Below, piece after piece: positions 50,579 through 59,514 of a stretch of 64,000 nucleotides of DNA (its first letter is position 1; every line of letters begins with the position of its first letter). Source of the stretch: Sediminicoccus sp. KRV36 (GTDB lineage: Bacteria; Pseudomonadota; Alphaproteobacteria; Acetobacterales; Acetobacteraceae). The notes below the pieces were generated by a model, which was given only the letters and a program-made list of their open reading frames with translations, made no database searches and was not told the DNA's origin. The DNA is taken from positions 4,237,001 through 4,301,000 of the forward strand of contig NZ_CP085081.1 of NCBI RefSeq assembly GCF_023243115.1, written 5' to 3'. Both the position numbers and the translations under genes were made by a program.

Positions 50579-51436
50579 TTATGGCCGACCGGCGCTGGCT
50601 GCGAGGCCCGCCTGGCTTGCGAGAAATTCCGCCACCCGGAGGCGCGCAGCCTCCCGCGCCGGCCCGTTCGGACCCAGGGAAACGCTGCGTCCATTGGGCA
50701 ATTGGCGGGTCCGAAGGCCGCCGGCCAGCCCATCAAAACCGTGATGCGCGCCGGCATAGCTCTCGACCGTGATGACCCCGGGCGCGCGGGCGGCGATCTG
50801 CCGGCAGGGCTCGGGCGGGGTCCAGTCATCCTCGGCACCCAGCAGCATGAGCAGCGGCGCGCTGCCCAGCACCGGCGCCTCGCCCTGGCCGCAGCCCGGA
50901 TATAGCGCGATGGCGGCACTGAGCGCGCCAGAGGGGGCCGTGGCCCAGGCGGCCAACGTGGTGGAGCCGCCATGCGACCAGCCGATCAGGATCGGCGCCT
51001 GGCCGCGCCCCCAGGGCTGCGCCCGCGCCCAATCGGCCGCCGCCAGCGCATCGAGGCGGCGCACCGCGTAGGGGCCGGCCGGGAAGCCGCGCACGCCGCA
51101 GGCCTCGCCCAGGCCACGGCTGCCGAAGCTGTCCGGGAACAGCACCGGATGCCCGGCCTCCAGCAGGCGAATCGCCCAGTCCCGCTGATGCGCGGGCAGG
51201 CGGATGGGGCGTTCGGCCGGGCCCAGGCCCGAGCAGGAATGCAGCGCGATGACGGCCGGGCGGCTCGGGCTGGGCGGGAGGTATAGCAACGCGCGAAGTG
51301 CCACTGCCTCGGCCCCCGGAACGGTGACGCGCTGCTCCGGAAAGGGGATTTCGCGCGGCGCTTCATCCGCCGTGACGCCGGCGGCGGCACAACCCAGAAG
51401 AAGAAGTCCCAGCAGGAAGGTACTCAGCCGCGCCAT
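50579..51436 (-). CDS. Dienelactone hydrolase-like alpha/beta hydrolase, probable lipoprotein
   Basis: 285 residues from the ATG at 51436. The signal ends in a lipobox-like LLGC. The catalytic Ser is in LIGWSHGGSTT, the acid in GAEDDWTPP and the base His in GAHHGFDG, the dienelactone hydrolase arrangement; HSCSGLG forms the oxyanion region. It is exported, unlike typical cytosolic dienelactone hydrolases. It is divergent from a secreted cupin gene. Confidence 0.85.
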   Translation of the reverse strand: MARLSTFLLGLLLLGCAAAGVTADEAPREIPFPEQRVTVPGAEAVALRALLYLPPSPSRPAVIALHSCSGLGPAERPIRLPAHQRDWAIRLLEAGHPVLFPDSFGSRGLGEACGVRGFPAGPYAVRRLDALAAADWARAQPWGRGQAPILIGWSHGGSTTLAAWATAPSGALSAAIALYPGCGQGEAPVLGSAPLLMLLGAEDDWTPPEPCRQIAARAPGVITVESYAGAHHGFDGLAGGLRTRQLPNGRSVSLGPNGPAREAARLRVAEFLASQAGLAASAGRP

Positions 51437-51535
51437 ATCGTCACCATGGCCCATCCAGGCGCCCGGGGCGAGAATTTCGCTGGCCCCTCGGCCAAGTCCG
51501 GCCTAAATTCAACCGTTAGTTGTAGAGGCCACCCC

Positions 51536-51946
51536 ATGCGCTGCTTGCCCCTGCTGCCGCTTCTGCTGAGCGCCTTACCGGCCTTGGCGCAGCCCCTTCC
51601 CTCATCCCCCATGCCAGCGCGGCCGGAATTGCTGCTGCGCGAGGCGGTCAGCGGCATGCCACGCGGCGCCAGCCAGGAGATTCAGGTGCTGACCGCGACC
51701 ATCGCCCCCGGCCAGAGCACGGTGTTCCACACCCACGCCTTCCCGGTGACGGTCTACGTGCTGGAAGGCACCTTCACGCTGGACCTGGAAGGGCGTGAGA
51801 CCGCTGTGGTGCGCGCCGGCCAAGCCATGGTGGAGCCGCCCCACGTCCGCATGACAGGCCATAACCGCAGCGCGACGGAACCGACGCGCGTCGTCATCGT
51901 CTTCGTCGCCGATCCGGGGACGCCCTTCCTGCATCCCGTGCACTGA
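51536..51946 (+). CDS. Secreted small cupin protein
   Basis: 136 residues from the ATG at 51536, with a signal peptide (LLPLLLSALPALAQ). A single cupin barrel shows both metal motifs: TVFHTHAFPVTVYVLEG (two His, Glu) and VEPPHVRMTGHN (His). Such periplasmic cupins may bind a metal and a small ligand. It ends directly before the convergent ada gene (stops 51944-51946 and 51947-51949 abut). Confidence 0.88.
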   Translation: MRCLPLLPLLLSALPALAQPLPSSPMPARPELLLREAVSGMPRGASQEIQVLTATIAPGQSTVFHTHAFPVTVYVLEGTFTLDLEGRETAVVRAGQAMVEPPHVRMTGHNRSATEPTRVVIVFVADPGTPFLHPVH

Positions 51947-53008
51947 TCACGCGCCGTCACGCTCGCCGGCCAACAGGCGCTTCTTGTTGGGAACACCCCA
52001 GCGATAGCCGGTCAGGTCCCCGCTGGCGCCGATCACCCGGTGGCAGGGCACGGCCAGGCTGACGGGGTTTTGCGCGCAGGCTCTCGCCACGGCGCGCACC
52101 GCCGCCGGGTTGCCCATCTCCGCCGCCAATTGCCCATAGCTGCGCGTCTGGCCGAGCGGGATGGTTTGCAGCGCCTCCCACACCCGTCGCTGGAAGGCTG
52201 TGCCGCGCAGATCGAGCGGAAGTTTCAGCGCGGCATGCGGCTCGCGCAGGAAAGCGGCGACATGCGCCACCGTCGCTTCCAGCGCGGCATTCTCATGCAG
52301 TTCCGCATGCGGGAAGCGGCGGCGGAGATCGCCTTCCAGCGCATCCATGCCCTCGCCGAAGCCGATGAAGCAGACGCCCTCAGCCGTGGCCCCCACCAAC
52401 AGCGGCCCCATGACGCTGGCCGCGCGGGCGATGCCGATGGTCTCGCCCTTGGCGCCGCGCCGGGCGGCGCCGGGCGTCATGCCGAGCGTCGCGCCACGCT
52501 TTTCATAGACGCGGCTTTCGCTGCCGAAGCCGGCCTCGGCCACCGCGTCGGCCACGCGGGCACCCTGGCTGAGGGCGGATTGCAGCCGGCGCGCCCGCAC
52601 CCCCTCAGCATAGGAACGGGGGGTCACGCCAGTGATATCACGGAACAGGCGCAGGAAATGGTGCCGCGCATAGCCGGCACGCCTGGCCAGGGCTTCCAGG
52701 CTGGGAATCGTCTCGCTCGCCTCGATCAGGGCGCATGCGGCGGCGATGACGTCGCGATGCAGGGCCGCGCGTTCGCCCTTGGGGTCGCAGCGCTTGCAGG
52801 CGCGGAAGCCGGCCGCCTCGGCCGCGGGGAGGTCGGCGAAGAACACGGCGTTGCTCCGCAAGGGCGGGCGCGAGGGGCAGCCGGGCAGGCAGAAGACGCC
52901 CTGGGTGGTGACGCCATACAGGAAGGCGCCGCAATCCGGTGCGGCGTTGCGCGCCAGCAGGGCGAGCCAGCGGCGTTCATCCAGGGCGAGGGGTGCGGTA
53001 TCGGGCAT
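51947..53008 (-). CDS. ada: Bifunctional Ada: methyl-phosphotriester sensor, AraC-type regulator and O6-methylguanine methyltransferase
   Basis: 353 residues from the ATG at 53008. The N-terminal zinc module has the four Cys in FCLPGC and CKRC (first Cys is the methyl-phosphotriester acceptor). A middle AraC-type DNA-binding domain (LEALARRAGYARHHFLRLFR, GVRARRLQSALSQG) follows. The C-terminal methyltransferase has VPCHRVIG with the acceptor Cys and helix GTAFQRRVWEAL. It repairs alkylated DNA and activates its own regulon. The frame is open upstream to 53743 only as a shadow of the TPR gene. Confidence 0.95.
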   Translation of the reverse strand: MPDTAPLALDERRWLALLARNAAPDCGAFLYGVTTQGVFCLPGCPSRPPLRSNAVFFADLPAAEAAGFRACKRCDPKGERAALHRDVIAAACALIEASETIPSLEALARRAGYARHHFLRLFRDITGVTPRSYAEGVRARRLQSALSQGARVADAVAEAGFGSESRVYEKRGATLGMTPGAARRGAKGETIGIARAASVMGPLLVGATAEGVCFIGFGEGMDALEGDLRRRFPHAELHENAALEATVAHVAAFLREPHAALKLPLDLRGTAFQRRVWEALQTIPLGQTRSYGQLAAEMGNPAAVRAVARACAQNPVSLAVPCHRVIGASGDLTGYRWGVPNKKRLLAGERDGA

Positions 53009-53057
53009 GGGTTGAATGTGGCGTGGCGCGCGGGTCAGTGCCATCCGCGCGTTGCGG

Positions 53058-53645
53058 TCACATCTCCTCGCCCTCGGCTGCGCGCGTGAGTTCGCGCAGC
53101 CGCTCCGCCCCGCCGGGCAGGCGCGGGTGGATGGCCAGCGCCGCCTCGTAGCTGCGCAGCGCGCCCCGCGCATCGCCCGCCTCCTCCTGCAGGCGGGAAA
53201 GGCTGACCAGGGCCGCGAAATGCCGTGGCTCCAGCCGCAGGCATTCGCGCAGGTCGCCCGCGGCCGCCACGCGGTCCCCCACCAATTGATTGGCCTGGGC
53301 GCGCCAATGCCAGGCATCGGCGGCGAGCGGTGCGAGGGTGATGGCGGCGTCGAAATCCTCCAGCGCATCGCCCGGCTGGTTGGCGCGCAGGTTCCGCACG
53401 CCGCGATTGAGCAGCAGCGCCACCGCCGCGCTGGCCTGGCGCGCCCAGATCTGGCGGATCGCCATCTCGGCCATATGGGCGCCGCGCTCATCCGGCGCCT
53501 CGCGCAGCGCCTCGAAGGCACGGTCAAGGTCGCGCGCCGGCTGGCTTTGGGCAGGGGCCGGCGTGGGTGCGGGCTGGGCCAAGCCAGGCGCGCTGCCGAG
53601 CAGGACGGCGAGAGCCAGTTGGGCGGGAAGGCGGGCAAAACGCAT
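53058..53645 (-). CDS. Secreted TPR-repeat protein
   Basis: 195 residues from the ATG at 53645, with a signal peptide (LPAQLALAVLLGSAPGLAQ). About three tetratricopeptide units follow (RNLRANQPGDALEDFDAAI, AQANQLVGDRVAAAGDLREC, RLQEEAGDARGALRSYEAAL). Such small periplasmic TPR proteins serve as protein-interaction scaffolds. It lies 49 bp upstream of ada on the same strand and may be co-transcribed. Confidence 0.88.
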   Translation of the reverse strand: MRFARLPAQLALAVLLGSAPGLAQPAPTPAPAQSQPARDLDRAFEALREAPDERGAHMAEMAIRQIWARQASAAVALLLNRGVRNLRANQPGDALEDFDAAITLAPLAADAWHWRAQANQLVGDRVAAAGDLRECLRLEPRHFAALVSLSRLQEEAGDARGALRSYEAALAIHPRLPGGAERLRELTRAAEGEEM

Positions 53646-53792
53646 GGGTGGATGTTCGGGCGGACGCGGTGCGGGCGCAAGCGAATCCATGCGGCGCGGC
53701 GGCAGAATTGCAGCATGTGTCGCTGCTGAAAGAGGCAGTTCAAGCCGGCGCGGCCTTCTGGACCCGCAGGCCGTCATGCGCCGGGCGCCACC

Positions 53793-54770
53793 CTAGCCCC
53801 GGCCGAGGCGCAAGCCCGTCTCCCGCACGATGCCCTGGAACTTCGCCAGTTCGGCCACCACGAAATCCCGTGTGCTGGCCGGCGTCGAGGGCTCGGCCGG
53901 GTCAATGCCCGCCAGGATCAGGCGGCGGCGCAGCTCGGGCTCGGCCAGCGCTTCCATGGCGGCGCGGTTGAGGCGCTGCTGAATGGGCTCGGGGATGCCG
54001 CGCGGGCCCTGCACCACGTTCCAGGTGATGATGTCGAAACCCGGCAGGCCCGATTCGGCCAGCGTCGGAACATCCGGCAGCTGCGGATGGCGCGTGAGGC
54101 CGGTGACGCAAAGCGCACGGGAGGAGCCATCGCGCAGATGCGGCAGGGCGGAGGCCATGACCTCGGCCGAGAAATCGATTTCGGCCTTGCGCATCGCCTC
54201 CAGCACGGCCGAACCCCCGCGATAGGGCACGTATTCGCCGGGGAAGCCAAAGCGGTGGGCGAACAGGCTGCCGGTGAGATGGCCGATGCCGCCCGATCCG
54301 GAGCTGCCCCAGAGCAGCGGCGCGGGCGCGGCCTTGGCCGCCGCCACCAGCGCCGCCACGTTGCGATGCGGGCTGCTGCCGGGCACCACGATGACCATCG
54401 GGCCGCCACCCAGGATGGCGATATGAGAAAAATCGTTCACCGGGTCATAGCGCACCGTATCCGGCAGCGCGGCCGGGTTGGTGCCGTGGCTGGACGCCGA
54501 ATGCACCCCCAGCAGATGCCCGTCCGGGTTCTGCCGGGCCACATATTCGGCCCCCAGCGAACCGCCCGCACCGGGCCGGTTCTCGATGATGATCCGCGCA
54601 TTGGGGGCGATGCGCGGCGCCATGCGATCCGCCAGCAGCCGCGCGCCGATATCCACCGAGCCGCCCGGCAGGAAGCCCACGACGAAGGTGATGGGCCGGT
54701 CGGGGAAGGCTTGCGCGCGGGCCGGCAAAGCCAGCAGGGCTGGCGCGGCAAGAAGGGCACGGCGATGCAT
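53793..54770 (-). CDS. Bug family tripartite tricarboxylate transporter receptor (fourth copy)
   Basis: 325 residues from the ATG at 54770, with signal peptide HRRALLAAPALLALPARAQA. Motifs: FVVGFLPGGSVDIGARLLAD, IIIENRPGAGGSLGAEY, VPYRGGSAVLEAM and SGLPGFDIITW. No permease genes are nearby. It is divergent from the ArsR / SRPBCC operon over 113 bp. Confidence 0.92.
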   Translation of the reverse strand: MHRRALLAAPALLALPARAQAFPDRPITFVVGFLPGGSVDIGARLLADRMAPRIAPNARIIIENRPGAGGSLGAEYVARQNPDGHLLGVHSASSHGTNPAALPDTVRYDPVNDFSHIAILGGGPMVIVVPGSSPHRNVAALVAAAKAAPAPLLWGSSGSGGIGHLTGSLFAHRFGFPGEYVPYRGGSAVLEAMRKAEIDFSAEVMASALPHLRDGSSRALCVTGLTRHPQLPDVPTLAESGLPGFDIITWNVVQGPRGIPEPIQQRLNRAAMEALAEPELRRRLILAGIDPAEPSTPASTRDFVVAELAKFQGIVRETGLRLGRG

Positions 54771-54877
54771 GGCGTTTCCCCGAATTTGGCTCCGGCCGCC
54801 AGATAAGCCGATCCACGATGGGGTGGAAGCCGTCCTGGCGCTTTCCCGTTGACAGCCGCGCCGCATCTCTAATACTA

Positions 54878-54889
54878 AACCATATGGTT
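54878..54889. promoter_or_regulatory. Palindromic ArsR operator overlapping the start codon
   Basis: AACCATATGGTT is a perfect 12-bp palindrome whose centre contains the ATG at 54884. Position and symmetry suit an ArsR-family autorepressor that blocks transcription or initiation. An AT-rich TAATACTAAA precedes it and may be part of the promoter. Confidence 0.6.
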
Positions 54890-55231
54890 AATCATTTCTC
54901 TATCGGTGCTGATGCCGCGCAGCTCGACCGGGTCTTCGGGGCCCTGGGTGATCCGACCCGCCGCGCCATCCTGCTGCGCCTCGCCGCCGAGCCGGGGCTC
55001 TCGGTCAGCGACCTGGCCCGCCCGCTGCCCATTTCCCTGCCGGCCGTGACCAAGCACCTCACCGTGCTGGAAGCCGCCGGTCTGCTGGCGCGGCAGAAAA
55101 GCGGCCGCGTCGTGGCCTGCCGGCTGGAGGCGGCGCCGATGCGCGAAGCGATGGCCTGGCTGGCGCATTACCAGCGCTTCTGGGGCGAAAGCCTCGATCG
55201 CCTGGCCGCCCTGGTAGAGGAACAGCCGTGA
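54884..55231 (+). CDS. ArsR family transcriptional regulator
   Basis: 115 residues from the ATG at 54884. The winged helix is clear: ALGDPTRRAILLRLAAEPGL, SVSDLARPLPISLPAVTKHL, TVLEAAGLLARQKSGRV. It lacks the metal-binding Cys of ArsR/CadC and belongs to the group that accompanies SRPBCC genes. It is the first gene of a four-gene operon; its stop overlaps a GTG start (GTGA). Confidence 0.93.
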   Translation: MVNHFSIGADAAQLDRVFGALGDPTRRAILLRLAAEPGLSVSDLARPLPISLPAVTKHLTVLEAAGLLARQKSGRVVACRLEAAPMREAMAWLAHYQRFWGESLDRLAALVEEQP

Positions 55232-55665
55232 CCGACCCCACGAGCCTCACCCTGGTGCGCCGCCTGAAGGCGCCACCGGAGCGCGTCTGGCAGGCTTGGA
55301 CGGACCCCGCCCTCATGCTGCGCTGGTTCGGCCCGCACCACACCCAGGCCGAGGCCGCGGAGGGCGAGTTGCGCCTCGGCGGCGGGTTTCGCGTCGTGCT
55401 GCGGGAGGATAATGGCGAGCGGCACGAGGCGCTGGGCCGCTACACCGAGATCACGCCGCCCACGCGTCTGGTCTTCGCCTGGAACTGGGCGAGCATGCCC
55501 GAGCGCGTTTCCCGCGTGACGGTCCAACTCCGCGCGGTGCCGGAAGGCACGGAACTTACCCTCACCCATGACCGCTTCGCCGATTCCGCCACCGCCACGC
55601 GCCATACGCGCGGCTGGACGGAATCGCTCGAAAAGCTGCTCGCCCTCATCGGGGCGGCGGCCTGA
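55228..55665 (+). CDS. SRPBCC (AHSA1-like) domain protein
   Basis: 145 residues with a GTG start overlapping the ArsR stop. The AHSA1 pattern is RRLKAPPERVWQAWTDPALM, LRWFGPHHTQAE, GRYTEITPPTRLVFAWNW and ELTLTHDRFADSAT with the final helix TRGWTESLEKLLALI. These proteins hold hydrophobic ligands in a helix-grip cavity. It is expressed with its ArsR regulator, as in many bacteria. Ligand unknown. Confidence 0.92.
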   Translation: MTDPTSLTLVRRLKAPPERVWQAWTDPALMLRWFGPHHTQAEAAEGELRLGGGFRVVLREDNGERHEALGRYTEITPPTRLVFAWNWASMPERVSRVTVQLRAVPEGTELTLTHDRFADSATATRHTRGWTESLEKLLALIGAAA

Positions 55666-55692
55666 CCCGCAGCAACACGGAGGAACAACGCC

Positions 55693-56643
55693 ATGGACAC
55701 GCAACTCGACACTGCCCACGACCTCGTCCTGACGCGGCGCCTGCCGGCCCCGCCCGAGGCCGTCTTCGCCGCCTGGACGGAAGCGGCGCAACTCCAGGAC
55801 TGGTGGGGGCCACGCGGGATGACCGTCCCCGTGGCCCGGGTCGAGCTGCGCCCCGGCGGCGTGCATGAGGCCCCGATGCGCGACACCGAGGGCCGCGAAT
55901 ACCCCTGCCGCTTTACCATCCTTGAGGTGGCGGCACCGCATCGCATGGTCATGCGGACCGAGGGCGAGCCCTTCCCTGGCGCCACGCTTACCCTTGGCTT
56001 CGAGCCCGATCCGGCAGGCACGCGCCTGGACATCCTCTGGCGGCACCCCACCGCCGAGATGCGGGACCAGCACCGCGTCATGGGCTTCGCGCGCGGCTGG
56101 GGCGAGATGCTCGACAAGCTCACCGCGCATGTCGCCACCACGCGGGACGTCTGCCCGATGAGCCTCCCGCGCAGCGTGGAGCATGGCTGGCTGCACCGGC
56201 TGCTGGGCGAGTGGGCGTATGAAAACAGCTGCACCGCCCCCGATGGCCAGGAGATGACCGCCGCGGGGCGCGAGAGCTTCCGCTCCCTCGGCGGCTATTG
56301 GGTGGTGGGCGAGGCCGAGGGCACCATGCCCGGCGGCGGCCCCGCGCGCTGGATGCTGACCCTTGGTCATGACGGGACGCGGTTCCGCGGCAGCTGGGCC
56401 GGCTCGATGATGGGCCATCTCTTCGTCTATGCGGGCACGCTGTCCGAGGATGGGTCCACCCTCAGCCTGGACAGCGAAGGTCCCGGCTTCGATGGAACCG
56501 GCATGGCGCGCTATCGCGACGAGATCGAGATGGTGGATGACGACACCCGGCTGTTTCGCTCGCTGGTCCAGGGGCCGGACGGCGCCTGGACGCTGTTCAT
56601 GAGCGGGACGTCGCGCCGCCTGCCGATGGCGGCCGCGCGATGA
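55693..56643 (+). CDS. Fusion of SRPBCC (AHSA1-like) and DUF1579 domains
   Basis: 316 residues. Residues about 8-150 form a second AHSA1-type domain (LPAPPEAVFAAWTEAAQLQD, GREYPCRFTILEVAAPHRMV, ARGWGEMLDKLTAHV). Residues about 160-316 match DUF1579 (HRLLGEWAYENSCTAPDGQE, FRSLGGYWVVGEAEG, LGHDGTRFRGSWAGSM). The two families are usually separate proteins that share operons. GGAGGAAC precedes the start. Its stop overlaps the VOC gene start (ATGA). Role unknown. Confidence 0.88.
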   Translation: MDTQLDTAHDLVLTRRLPAPPEAVFAAWTEAAQLQDWWGPRGMTVPVARVELRPGGVHEAPMRDTEGREYPCRFTILEVAAPHRMVMRTEGEPFPGATLTLGFEPDPAGTRLDILWRHPTAEMRDQHRVMGFARGWGEMLDKLTAHVATTRDVCPMSLPRSVEHGWLHRLLGEWAYENSCTAPDGQEMTAAGRESFRSLGGYWVVGEAEGTMPGGGPARWMLTLGHDGTRFRGSWAGSMMGHLFVYAGTLSEDGSTLSLDSEGPGFDGTGMARYRDEIEMVDDDTRLFRSLVQGPDGAWTLFMSGTSRRLPMAAAR

Positions 56644-57044
56644 AGCTCAGCCCCTACCTTTTCCTCGACGGTCAGGCCGAGGCGGCGATCAGCCTTTATC
56701 AGCGCGTGCTGGGCGCCGAGGTCACGGTGCTGATGCGCTTCCGCGACAATCCGGAGCCCAATCCCATGGTCCCGCCCGGATCGGAGGAGAAGATCATGCA
56801 TGCCGAGCTGCGGCTCGGCACCGATACCCTGCTGCTCTCCGATGGCATGGCCCAGGGAAAGCCACGCTTCGAAGGCAGCGCGCTCTCCATCACCGTGACG
56901 GATCCGGCGGAGGCGGCCCGCATCTTCGCGGCGATGGGCGAGGGCGGGCGGGTGCAGATGCCCCTGGGGCCCACCTTCTTTGCGCGGAGCTTCGGCATGG
57001 TGGCGGATCGCTTCGGGGTATCGTGGATGATCCTCGCGGCGTGA
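56640..57044 (+). CDS. VOC family protein (PhnB-like)
   Basis: 134 residues of the glyoxalase/bleomycin fold, PhnB branch: LSPYLFLDGQAEAAISLYQR, VLGAEVTVLMRF, IMHAELRLGTDTLLLSD and the C-terminal FGMVADRFGVSWMIL. It may bind a small metabolite. It is the last gene of the ArsR / SRPBCC operon. A 149-bp gap separates it from convergent glcF; I see no clear terminator there. Confidence 0.92.
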   Translation: MKLSPYLFLDGQAEAAISLYQRVLGAEVTVLMRFRDNPEPNPMVPPGSEEKIMHAELRLGTDTLLLSDGMAQGKPRFEGSALSITVTDPAEAARIFAAMGEGGRVQMPLGPTFFARSFGMVADRFGVSWMILAA

Positions 57045-57193
57045 AGCGCGAGTCTGCGCCGAGGGCGGAACGGCGAAGCGGTGAAAGCCAGGCCCAGGGG
57101 TTGGCTGCTGTTCGGCCGCCCGCCACAAGCCCTGGGGCCCTGCTGGCGGGCCACTTTCTCTGCGCAGGTGGTCCGGCCGGGACAGTCGTGGCG

Positions 57194-58504
57194 TCAGATG
57201 CCGCGCGCAACCAGGATTGCGGGTTTCGGCCCGCCGGCCATCCAGTCCAGCAGCTCCACCGTATGCACCACGGGCAGCGCATCGCCGGCCAATTGCGTCA
57301 TGCAGCCGATATTCCCCGCCGCGATCACATCGGCCCGGGTGCGATTAATGTTTTCCAGCTTGCGGGCACGCAATTGCCCGGCGATTTCGGGTTGCAGGAT
57401 GTTATAGGTGCCGGCGCTGCCGCAGCAGATATGCCCCTCGGCCGGCTCCTTCACCGCGAAGCCGGCGCGCGTCAGCAGCTGCTTGGGCAGCGTCGTGATT
57501 TTCTGGCCATGCTGGAGGGAGCAGGCGGAATGATACGCCACCGTCACGCCGGGCTGCTCGCGCGTCGGCGCATAGGCGAATTTCTCCAGCACCTCCGTGA
57601 TGTCCATCGCCAGGGCGGAGACCTGTGCGGCGGTGGCGGCCTCGGGCTCCTCGCGGAACATGAAGCCGTAATCCTTGAGCGTCGTGCCGCAGCCCGAGGC
57701 GTTCACCACGATGGCATCCAGCCCCCTGCCCGCCATTTCAGCCGACCAGGCAGCGATATTCGCGCGCGCCGCCGCCATTGCGGGGTCATGCTGGCCCATG
57801 TGGTGGGTCAGCGCGCCGCAGCAGCCCTGGCCCGGCGTGATCACCACCTCGATCCCCATGCGGGTCAGCAGGCGGATGGTGGCCTCGTTGATGGCGGGGT
57901 TCAGCACCTTCTGGGCGCAGCCGGTCAGCAGGCCGACGCGGCCGCGGCGGGGCCCTTGCGCGGGGTGGGTCTGCGCCTCCTGCATCGGGCTCGGTGGCGG
58001 CAATTCCGCCGGGGCCAGGGCCAGCATGCCGCGCAGCCGCTGGGCCGTCATGGACCGGCCGGGAATGAGGCGGCCCAGCGGGCGGGACAGCGCGGCCATG
58101 CGCAATGAAAACCGGAACAGCGCCGCGTTCGGCAGCACCCGGGCCAATACGGCGCGCAGCGCGCGCTCCGGCCAGGGGCGGGTATAGGTCTCCTCGATGT
58201 GGCGGCGCGCATGGTCCACCAGATGCATGTAGTTCACGCCCGAAGGGCAGGTCGTCATGCAGGACAGGCAGGAGAGGCAGCGATCCACATGCCGCACCTC
58301 CAGCTCGCTCGCCGGGCGGTCATTCTCCAGCATGTCCTTGATGAGGTAGATGCGGCCGCGCGGGGAATCCAGCTCATCGCCCAGCAGCAGGAAGGTCGGG
58401 CAGGTGGCGGTGCACATGCCGCAATGCACGCAGGTGCGCAGGATCCTGTTGGCTTCGGCCGTATCCGGATCGCGGAGCTGCTCGGCCGTGAAATGGGTCT
58501 GCAT
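57194..58504 (-). CDS. glcF: Glycolate oxidase iron-sulfur subunit
   Basis: 436 residues from the ATG at 58504. Two 4Fe-4S motifs, CVHCGMCTATCP and CLSCLSCMTTCP, are followed by two CCG-type domains (GQGCCGALTHHMGQHD and HICCGSAGTYN). GlcF passes electrons from the flavin subunits GlcD/GlcE to quinones at the membrane. No glcD or glcE is present in this window, so its partners lie elsewhere. The next gene upstream is divergent. Confidence 0.93.
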   Translation of the reverse strand: MQTHFTAEQLRDPDTAEANRILRTCVHCGMCTATCPTFLLLGDELDSPRGRIYLIKDMLENDRPASELEVRHVDRCLSCLSCMTTCPSGVNYMHLVDHARRHIEETYTRPWPERALRAVLARVLPNAALFRFSLRMAALSRPLGRLIPGRSMTAQRLRGMLALAPAELPPPSPMQEAQTHPAQGPRRGRVGLLTGCAQKVLNPAINEATIRLLTRMGIEVVITPGQGCCGALTHHMGQHDPAMAAARANIAAWSAEMAGRGLDAIVVNASGCGTTLKDYGFMFREEPEAATAAQVSALAMDITEVLEKFAYAPTREQPGVTVAYHSACSLQHGQKITTLPKQLLTRAGFAVKEPAEGHICCGSAGTYNILQPEIAGQLRARKLENINRTRADVIAAGNIGCMTQLAGDALPVVHTVELLDWMAGGPKPAILVARGI

Positions 58505-58577
58505 CTGGCGCCCTCCGGGTTCAGGTGTCACGCTGTACATGGCGGGGATTGGGCCGCAGGTGAAGGGTGGGAACTGC

Positions 58578-59384
58578 ATGCTCGCGTTGGAAATTCTTGC
58601 CGCCCAGGGGCTGGCGGCGCTGGCGGGTCTCATCTTCTCGGTGCTGCTGCTGGCCTATGGCGGGGGCGTGCTGATCGGCCGCTGGCGCCAATCCAGCACG
58701 GAGGAGACGGTGGAGGCGACGAGCTTCGTCACCAACGGGCTGCTCGGGCTGCTGGCCTTCACCCTCGGCCTGACCATCGCGATGGCACAGGGGCGCTTCG
58801 AAGGCCGGCGCGCAACCTCACTGTCGGAAACCAATGCGATCGGCACCGCCTGGCTGCGCGCCAGCGCGTTTGACCATGTCCGCGCCGCCGAAATTGCCCG
58901 ATTGCTGGAGGATTACACCCGCCTGCGCCGCGAATTTGTGGAGGCGCCGCTGCGCCTGGTCGAACTGGAGCGCCTGAACACCGAAACCAATCGCCTTCAG
59001 GCCCTCATGTGGGGCCATGTGGCCGCCATCACGCGTGAGCGCGCGGACCCGCTGACGGCCGCGCTCCAGGCCTCGTTGAATGACGTGTTTGACCAGACCT
59101 CGGCGCAGCGCTGGGCCTTCGCCGCACCCATCCCGGGGGAATTGCTCGTCTTCCTGATGGGCATGGGCGTGCTCACCATCGGCGCCATCGGCTATCAATT
59201 CGGCCTGAAACGCCTGGGGGAGCCGGTGATGGCCATATTGCTGGTGGCGGTATGGACTGGCGCCATGGTCCTGGTGGCGGACCTGGCCAGCGCGCGCTTC
59301 GGCGCGGTGCGGCCCAGTTCCGCCGTGTATCAATGGACGCTGCAAGGCTTCCAGGGCGGCCTGGTGATCCCCCGCCTGCCCTAA
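58578..59384 (+). CDS. Bestrophin-like/DUF4239-type membrane protein
   Basis: 268 residues from the ATG at 58578. Two N-terminal membrane helices (LAALAGLIFSVLLLAYGGGV and LLGLLAFTLGLTIAMAQGRF) flank STEETVEATSFV. A cytosolic helical domain (about 75-190) and two further helices (GELLVFLMGMGVLTIGAIGY, VMAILLVAVWTGAMVLVADL) follow. This is the DUF4239/bestrophin-like layout, a putative channel. Divergent from glcF. Function unknown. Confidence 0.75.
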   Translation: MLALEILAAQGLAALAGLIFSVLLLAYGGGVLIGRWRQSSTEETVEATSFVTNGLLGLLAFTLGLTIAMAQGRFEGRRATSLSETNAIGTAWLRASAFDHVRAAEIARLLEDYTRLRREFVEAPLRLVELERLNTETNRLQALMWGHVAAITRERADPLTAALQASLNDVFDQTSAQRWAFAAPIPGELLVFLMGMGVLTIGAIGYQFGLKRLGEPVMAILLVAVWTGAMVLVADLASARFGAVRPSSAVYQWTLQGFQGGLVIPRLP

Positions 59385-59480
59385 ACGGCGTGCCACACAC
59401 CGCGGGAATTGGCCAGCGGGGCGCCGATCAACTCGCCAAGGCGTAATCCATAGCCCCAGCGGTCCGCCACGCCAGCCGAC

Positions 59481-59506
59481 CGGGCCAGGCGTGGCCGCCT
59501 GGCCCG
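59481..59506 (-). terminator. Terminator-like hairpin after sucD
   Basis: CGGGCCAGGCG, loop TGGC and CGCCTGGCCCG form a perfect 11-bp stem 8 bp beyond the sucD stop. There is no T-run, but the position at the end of the TCA gene cluster supports transcription end or mRNA protection. Confidence 0.65.
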
Positions 59507-59514
59507 TCAGGGCA

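Noticed and set aside
51947..53743. 598-residue fusion of Ada with an upstream extension
   Set aside because: Residues before the ATG at 53008 are an out-of-frame shadow of the TPR gene; Ada is complete at 353 residues.
57045..57193. Imperfect palindrome around GGCCCAGGGG / CCCTGGGGCC between the VOC gene and glcF
   Set aside because: Arms are mismatched and far apart; not convincing as a terminator.
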